A stretch of 7,708 bases of DNA from contig JBDSRX010000021.1 of assembly GCA_039929105.1 (NCBI GenBank), forward strand, positions 1-7,708, written 5' to 3'. Every line of letters begins with the position of its first letter. Position 1 is the stretch's first letter. Below, piece by piece: positions 4,275 through 7,708 of this stretch. Origin of the DNA: JBDSRX01 sp039929105. Its GTDB lineage: Bacteria; Patescibacteriota; Dojkabacteria; J137. The notes beneath the pieces were generated by a model. The model did no database searches and was not told the DNA's origin. It saw only the letters and a list, made by a program, of their open reading frames with translations. The translations under genes and the position numbers were made by a program.

Positions 4275-5366
4275 TTAACCTCTTACAACTTCTAGTAATT
4301 TCTTAATTCCTTTATTTCTTGTTAAGAAAGTTCTCAATTGATCTCTCATTTGAGGATTGCCTCTGTATTGAACTTGTAGAACTTTATCTTCTACTTTGTT
4401 AATCTCTTCTTCCATTTCTTCTTCAGTAGGAATTAGCTTCTCTTGAACAGCTAAATTAATGGCCAAAATATCGCCAAATGCACCCTTCTCGATGTCTTTA
4501 TGCCATTCATCGTGTATTTGCTCCATTGTCTTATTTTGTGTCTTTAAATAAGCTTCTAGGTCCAAATTTATATTTTTTAGTCTCTCTAAAAAAGCATGCT
4601 CTCTGTTATGAATCTCATCGTGAATTAAACTGTGTGGAACTTCAAAGTCTACAACTTTCATTGCTTCTTCTAAAACTTTTCCAGTAAATTCTTCCTCAGC
4701 TTGATTATCTTTTACTTCTTGTAAGCTATCTAAAACTTTCTTTTTTAATCCTACAAGCGTTTTCTCATCTTCATATCCCAAGTCTGCAACCATTTCATCT
4801 GTAATTTCAAATTTTGTTTCTGGTTGCTTGTTACTAGTTGCGAGTTCTTTTTCATCAGTCTTTTTTTCATCATCTTTCTTTTCTTCTTTTGACCACTTCT
4901 CTTTTGGAAGTGTTGATTGAATAATATTTCTAATTACCAAATCAACTTCAGCATCAGTTACTGGTTCAACTTTCTTTGTAACTTTAATCTTTTTAAGATC
5001 TGAAACTTTAATTTCTGGTGAATTTGCGAAGGAAAATTCAAATGTTAATCCTCCATCTTTATTAAATTCTTTGAAATTGTATTCAAGTCTAGAAAGTGGA
5101 TTAAATTTTTCTGTGTTTAAAATCTCGTAAGAAACATCGGGTAAAATTCTATTTACAGTCTCGTTTAAGACTTCCATTGCAATCTTTCCTTCGATCATAT
5201 CTTTAGGAGCTTTCCCAGGTCTAAAACCTGCTACTTTTACGTCCTTAGATAACTCTTTGTAAACTTTGTCTTGAACTTCTTTTTGATGATCTGCTGAAAC
5301 AACAACTTCGTATGTAAAGTTATTTTTTTTCTGATCTTTCTTCTTGTATGTAAATTTGTCTGACAT
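4275..5366 (-). CDS. tig: Trigger factor lacking the PPIase domain
   Basis: Trigger factor is the ribosome-bound chaperone that meets nascent chains at the exit tunnel. The 363-residue product has the N-terminal ribosome-binding domain (about 1-120) with the signature GFRPGKAPK (47-55) that contacts the ribosome. It also has the linker strand EIKVSDLKKIKV and VEPVTDAEVD (118-142). Where E. coli has an FKBP-type PPIase domain of about 100 residues, this protein has only a charged, low-complexity stretch (about 153-186, rich in K, E and D). Sequence matching the C-terminal chaperone domain resumes at FEITDEMVADLGYEDEKTL (186-204) and continues through FEVPHSLIHDEI (241-252) to the end, which explains the length against the usual 430 or so. 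The gene starts 8 nt after the acidic-protein stop, ends in tandem TAA codons, and is followed by a strong terminator. No Shine-Dalgarno precedes it, so translation may be coupled or SD-independent. Confidence 0.92.
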   Translation of the reverse strand: MSDKFTYKKKDQKKNNFTYEVVVSADHQKEVQDKVYKELSKDVKVAGFRPGKAPKDMIEGKIAMEVLNETVNRILPDVSYEILNTEKFNPLSRLEYNFKEFNKDGGLTFEFSFANSPEIKVSDLKKIKVTKKVEPVTDAEVDLVIRNIIQSTLPKEKWSKEEKKDDEKKTDEKELATSNKQPETKFEITDEMVADLGYEDEKTLVGLKKKVLDSLQEVKDNQAEEEFTGKVLEEAMKVVDFEVPHSLIHDEIHNREHAFLERLKNINLDLEAYLKTQNKTMEQIHDEWHKDIEKGAFGDILAINLAVQEKLIPTEEEMEEEINKVEDKVLQVQYRGNPQMRDQLRTFLTRNKGIKKLLEVVRG

Positions 5367-5374
5367 AATACTAT

Positions 5375-5764
5375 TTAATAATTATCATCATCGTCGCTAT
5401 ATGGATTATCAATATCAAAACTTTCACCGTCTAAATATGGATCTTCATCTTTCATACTAACTTCTTCGTCAACCCATTCTGCATCTTCATCTTCTTCTGT
5501 AGCTTCTGTAACAGGTACTTTTTTAAGGTCAACTTCTTCAGAATCGTTTCCTTCTGCAACTTGGATCTCTCCCATTGTATATGTAGTGTCATCATCCTCT
5601 TCGGGAGAAACTTCTGTTGGGTATCCATCATCACCAATTTCACCTAATATTGGTTCCTCTGTTAATACTGGGTCTGCAACAATCTCCTCCTCTTCAGTTG
5701 GTTTAACTTTCTTTATCTTTTTTGCACTTTTATCTAAATCTGTGTTTAATTTTGACTTTGCCAT
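5375..5764 (-). CDS. Highly acidic, probably disordered protein upstream of tig
   Basis: The 129-residue product starts with a basic segment (MAKSKLNTDLDKSAKKIKKV, 8 Lys in the first 21). It then becomes extremely acidic: by hand count about 45 Asp/Glu in total against 11 Lys and no Arg. Acidic runs include TEEEE, PEEDDD, TEEDEDAEW and a C-terminal SDDDDNY. Few hydrophobic residues and many P, G, D and E suggest intrinsic disorder. There is no signal peptide or membrane segment, and I recognise no family. A loose resemblance to the acidic tail of the RNA polymerase delta subunit is compositional only. The gene is separated from tig by 8 nt and shares its promoter and terminator, so co-expression is near certain. 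A role with the ribosome or chaperone, for example as a charge mimic, is conceivable but is inference. The main frame is preferred over an internal lysine-rich frame because it has the promoter. Confidence 0.75.
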   Translation of the reverse strand: MAKSKLNTDLDKSAKKIKKVKPTEEEEIVADPVLTEEPILGEIGDDGYPTEVSPEEDDDTTYTMGEIQVAEGNDSEEVDLKKVPVTEATEEDEDAEWVDEEVSMKDEDPYLDGESFDIDNPYSDDDDNY

Positions 5765-5799
5765 AATACTTAGTAATTATAAGTAAATACTAGTTTTCA

Positions 5800-5827
5800 A
5801 ATATAACATAGTTCGGTACTTTGTCAA
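5800..5827 (-). promoter_or_regulatory. Promoter of the acidic protein-tig operon
   Basis: On the minus strand a perfect TTGACA (5822-5827) is followed after 16 nt by TATATT (5800-5805, five of six matches). Transcription should begin near 5793, leaving a leader of about 29 nt that has no Shine-Dalgarno. A second TATAAT at 5776-5781, without a -35, could give a start only a few bases before the ATG at 5764. Confidence 0.75.
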
Positions 5828-5841
5828 TATATTCTGCTAGC

Positions 5842-6921
5842 TTAGAATTCCTTAATTATATTCTTAGCACACTCATCCCAAGAAAATTTACTCAATAAAT
5901 CTGGATTTGTCTTTTTCTTCTTTAAAGTTAAAAGCTCCTTCATCTTTTGGTAAATATCCCAGTAATCTTGTGGGTCTGAATAAATTGCATTTTCACCCAT
6001 AACTTCTCTTAATACTTTTATATCGCTAGCTAAAACAGGTACTCCTCTAGAGAAAGCTTCAATTGGTGGAATTCCAAAACCTTCATAGAAACTGCAGTAT
6101 AAAAAAGCTTTTGCTAGATCAAAGATATAAGGTAAATCTTCTTCTGGAACATAACCAGTAAAGAATACTTTATCTTCCAACCCAAGTCTCTCAACAGTTT
6201 CAAAGATTTCTTCGTAAAACCAACCTTTCTTTCCAACAACAACATAACACAAATCTGGTTCGTCCCTACTGAGTTCAGTAAACGCCCTTATCATTCGTAG
6301 ATGGTTCTTTCGAGGTTCTAATGTGCTAACACTTAGTAAAAACTTAGATGGGAGCTTGTATTGTTTTTTTACTCTAACTTCCTCATCTTTACTTTTAGCT
6401 TCAAAAGTCCAATCGTGTAAACCTTCTCCAGTTATAAACGTTTTATTTTGAGCAGAAGTAGAATAATCAATTAATTCATCCCTAATAGCATTTGATGGAA
6501 CTCCAATTTTATACGCTCTTCTTAGAGCAAAGTTCAAAAGAAGTCGATACATAAAAACTCCTTTCCTAGTAAAGAATTGAGGGAATTTCAATGGTGCTAA
6601 ATCGTGTACTATTTGAATTGTTCGCGGAAAGAAGATTGAGAACCCAAAATTCGAAGGGGAGATAAGAATATCGAAACCTTCTTTCTTAAGCATTCTAGAG
6701 GCCTTCCAGATCCATTTTAGACCACCTTTATCATCACTTATTTCTATTATTTGGAAATTCTTTGGTAATTTTGAAAAGTTTGAATTTTTCTTGTCATTAG
6801 TAATTAAACTATATTCGTTCGTACTATCAATCTTTGCTAAAGATTCAACTAAACTATGTGCGTAATATCCAATTCCAGCTTTACCTGGAGTTATAATGGA
6901 GATATCGATTGCTATTTTCAT
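5842..6921 (-). CDS. GT4-family glycosyltransferase
   Basis: This is a retaining GT-B fold glycosyltransferase that transfers a sugar from a nucleotide-sugar donor, probably to a surface polysaccharide or glycolipid at the cytoplasmic face. In the 359-residue product the N-terminal acceptor domain has MKIAIDISIITPGKAGIGYY (1-20), with the Gly-rich loop. It continues through FDILISPSNFGF (83-94) and IVHDLAPLKFP (104-114). The C-terminal donor domain has LSVSTLEPRKNHLRMIRAF (196-214) and VVVGKKGW (227-234). The EX7E motif E280-GFGIPPI-E288, within SFYEGFGIPPIEAFSRGVPV, is typical of GT4 enzymes. There is no membrane helix or signal peptide. The closest named groups I recall are mannosyltransferase-like enzymes such as WbaZ/MtfB, but the sugar cannot be assigned. 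The gene stands alone: recF is divergent 40 bp away and the downstream operon has its own promoter. No terminator is visible after it, so read-through into that operon is possible. Confidence 0.93.
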   Translation of the reverse strand: MKIAIDISIITPGKAGIGYYAHSLVESLAKIDSTNEYSLITNDKKNSNFSKLPKNFQIIEISDDKGGLKWIWKASRMLKKEGFDILISPSNFGFSIFFPRTIQIVHDLAPLKFPQFFTRKGVFMYRLLLNFALRRAYKIGVPSNAIRDELIDYSTSAQNKTFITGEGLHDWTFEAKSKDEEVRVKKQYKLPSKFLLSVSTLEPRKNHLRMIRAFTELSRDEPDLCYVVVGKKGWFYEEIFETVERLGLEDKVFFTGYVPEEDLPYIFDLAKAFLYCSFYEGFGIPPIEAFSRGVPVLASDIKVLREVMGENAIYSDPQDYWDIYQKMKELLTLKKKKTNPDLLSKFSWDECAKNIIKEF

Positions 6922-6924
6922 AAA

Positions 6925-6933
6925 TGATATACT
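6925..6933 (+). promoter_or_regulatory. Extended -10 promoter for recF
   Basis: The plus strand reads TGATATACT: TG extension at 6925-6926 and TATACT at 6928-6933. Transcription should begin near 6940, leaving about 22 nt before the recF ATG, with no Shine-Dalgarno. The -35 position has no good match. A second weaker -10 (TTAAAT at 6942-6947, also preceded by TG) is an alternative. Confidence 0.5.
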
Positions 6934-6955
6934 TCGACTGTTTAAATAACCTCAA
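6926..6955 (-). promoter_or_regulatory. Candidate glycosyltransferase promoter
   Basis: On the minus strand TTGAGG (6950-6955) and TATATC (6926-6931) are separated by 18 nt, each matching four of six consensus positions. The -10 ends only 4 nt before the ATG at 6921, so transcription would begin at or within the first codons. Either the mRNA is leaderless or another -10 is used. It overlaps the recF -10 on the other strand. Confidence 0.35.
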
Positions 6956-6961
6956 AAACTA

Positions 6962-7708
6962 ATGATTCGTAAAATTTCTCTTAAAAACTTTAGAAACCTT
7001 AACCTCGATAACGTAGAGATTTCTGACTATTCTAACGTAATAATAGCACCAAATGGAAGCGGAAAAACCAACTTCATTGAATCGATTTACTTTCTAGTAT
7101 TAGGTAAATCTTTTAAACCAATGGAAAGTATTACTCAACTTATTGGCCCAAAAGAACAATTCTTAAAAATAGAACTAGAAACTCAAGATAACGATATTTA
7201 CGAAACAGTTGTTTCTAACGAAAACCAAAGAATTTCTAGAAAATTAACTTTAAATTCAAAAAAGATTCCAATTTCAAAAGTTTTAGATAGATTTCCAATC
7301 TTACTTTTTGCTCCAAATTCTGTAGATCTCGTTGCAAATGAACCTGGTCTTAGAAGAGACGATTTAGATGACTATTTGTCTATGATCGATTCAGTATATA
7401 GATCCACAATAGATTCGTACAATAAAGTCTTAAAAAATAGAAACGTAATCATAAAAACAATACGAGATGGACGAGCAACAAGAGAAGAATTAACTTTCTG
7501 GACAAATAAACTAGCAACTTTGGCAGAATATCTTTATAAAGCTAGAATTCAATTTTTTAAAGAAATTAATGTATTTTTACAAAAAACAGTAGAAAACTTA
7601 CAAACGCACGATGTTAAAAGCAAAATTACTACTCTGTATGTTGAATACAAGCCTAACTTAGAAAGTTCTATTGAAGATTTTAAATTGAATTTACTAAAAA
7701 AATATCAA
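6962..7708 (+). CDS. recF: RecF recombination mediator, N-terminal 249 residues (runs off the window)
   Basis: RecF is an SMC/ABC-type ATPase that, with RecO and RecR, helps load RecA at single-strand gaps. The frame is open for 249 codons to the right edge. It shows the N-terminal strand MIRKISLKNFRNL, Walker A PNGSGKTN (30-37), and ILLFAPNSVDLV (113-124). The family-typical segment GLRRDDLDDYLSMID (129-143) is followed by YNKVLKNRNVIIK (153-165), which resembles the RecF helix carrying RYxRxLxxRN. The residue opening Walker A is A29 where many RecF proteins have G; the GSGKT core is intact. The signature motif and Walker B lie beyond the window. The gene is divergent from the glycosyltransferase, so here recF is not directly downstream of dnaN as in the classic dnaA-dnaN-recF-gyrB order. 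Confidence 0.93.
   Translation, partial: MIRKISLKNFRNLNLDNVEISDYSNVIIAPNGSGKTNFIESIYFLVLGKSFKPMESITQLIGPKEQFLKIELETQDNDIYETVVSNENQRISRKLTLNSKKIPISKVLDRFPILLFAPNSVDLVANEPGLRRDDLDDYLSMIDSVYRSTIDSYNKVLKNRNVIIKTIRDGRATREELTFWTNKLATLAEYLYKARIQFFKEINVFLQKTVENLQTHDVKSKITTLYVEYKPNLESSIEDFKLNLLKKYQ

Noticed and set aside
4478..4687. Plus-strand ORF antisense to tig
   Set aside because: It is a reverse-strand shadow of conserved tig sequence with no start signals.
5452..5786. Alternative frames over the acidic gene (minus 5452-5643 and plus 5586-5786)
   Set aside because: Asp/Glu codons shifted by one base give Lys/Met-rich or Ser-rich artefacts. The 129-codon frame has the promoter and abuts tig.
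1..7708. Recoded genetic code (UGA as Gly or Trp)
   Set aside because: All complete proteins read through with standard codons, tryptophans I checked use TGG, and no conserved frame is interrupted by TGA. Exclusive use of TAA stops in eight genes is compatible with AT-richness alone.

Overview
The window looks like chromosomal DNA from a small-genome bacterium. It is strongly AT-rich, the genes are tightly packed, and all eight genes whose 3' end is in view stop with TAA. It lacks the usual Shine-Dalgarno signals and carries a trigger factor without its PPIase domain. A winged-helix/degenerate nucleotidyltransferase protein of a type I associate with Candidate Phyla Radiation (Patescibacteria) genomes points the same way. 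I infer a CPR bacterium; the lineage within CPR is not resolved. The standard code fits, because no long coding frame contains an internal TGA.

Layout, left to right. Everything before 6921 is on the minus strand and reads right to left. 1-216 is the N-terminal part of an unrecognised protein behind a near-perfect sigma70-type promoter. 278-874 is a winged-helix regulator fused to a nucleotidyltransferase-like remnant; its promoter -35 sits inside a palindrome. 1055-1243 is a 62-codon monocistronic gene with its own extended -10 promoter and a Rho-independent terminator. 1321-1767 is a small element: a DUF559 endonuclease-like gene bracketed by inverted two-hairpin palindromes and 7-bp direct repeats. 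1821-2849 is recA. 2979-4214 is a glycoside-hydrolase-like TIM-barrel protein that appears to be transcribed as a leaderless mRNA from a promoter packed against the terminator of the preceding gene. 4275-5366 (tig) and 5375-5764 (a very acidic protein) form a two-gene operon with a TTGACA promoter. 5842-6921 is a GT4 glycosyltransferase. 6962 to the window end is recF on the plus strand, divergent from the glycosyltransferase across 40 bp.

Functional grouping: recA and recF are homologous-recombination genes, here separated by unrelated loci. tig and the acidic protein are probably co-expressed and may act together at the ribosome or in protein folding. The glycosyltransferase and the TIM-barrel protein would concern surface or other polysaccharide. 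No two neighbours other than acidic protein-tig are clearly operonic.

I see no rRNA, tRNA, CRISPR array, toxin-antitoxin pair or recognised defence island, and no intergenic stretch exceeds about 180 bp. No complete undescribed system is evident. The items most worth a second look are the DUF559 element, the terminator-leaderless promoter junction at 4214-4260, the PPIase-less trigger factor with its acidic partner, and the isolated 62-residue gene.
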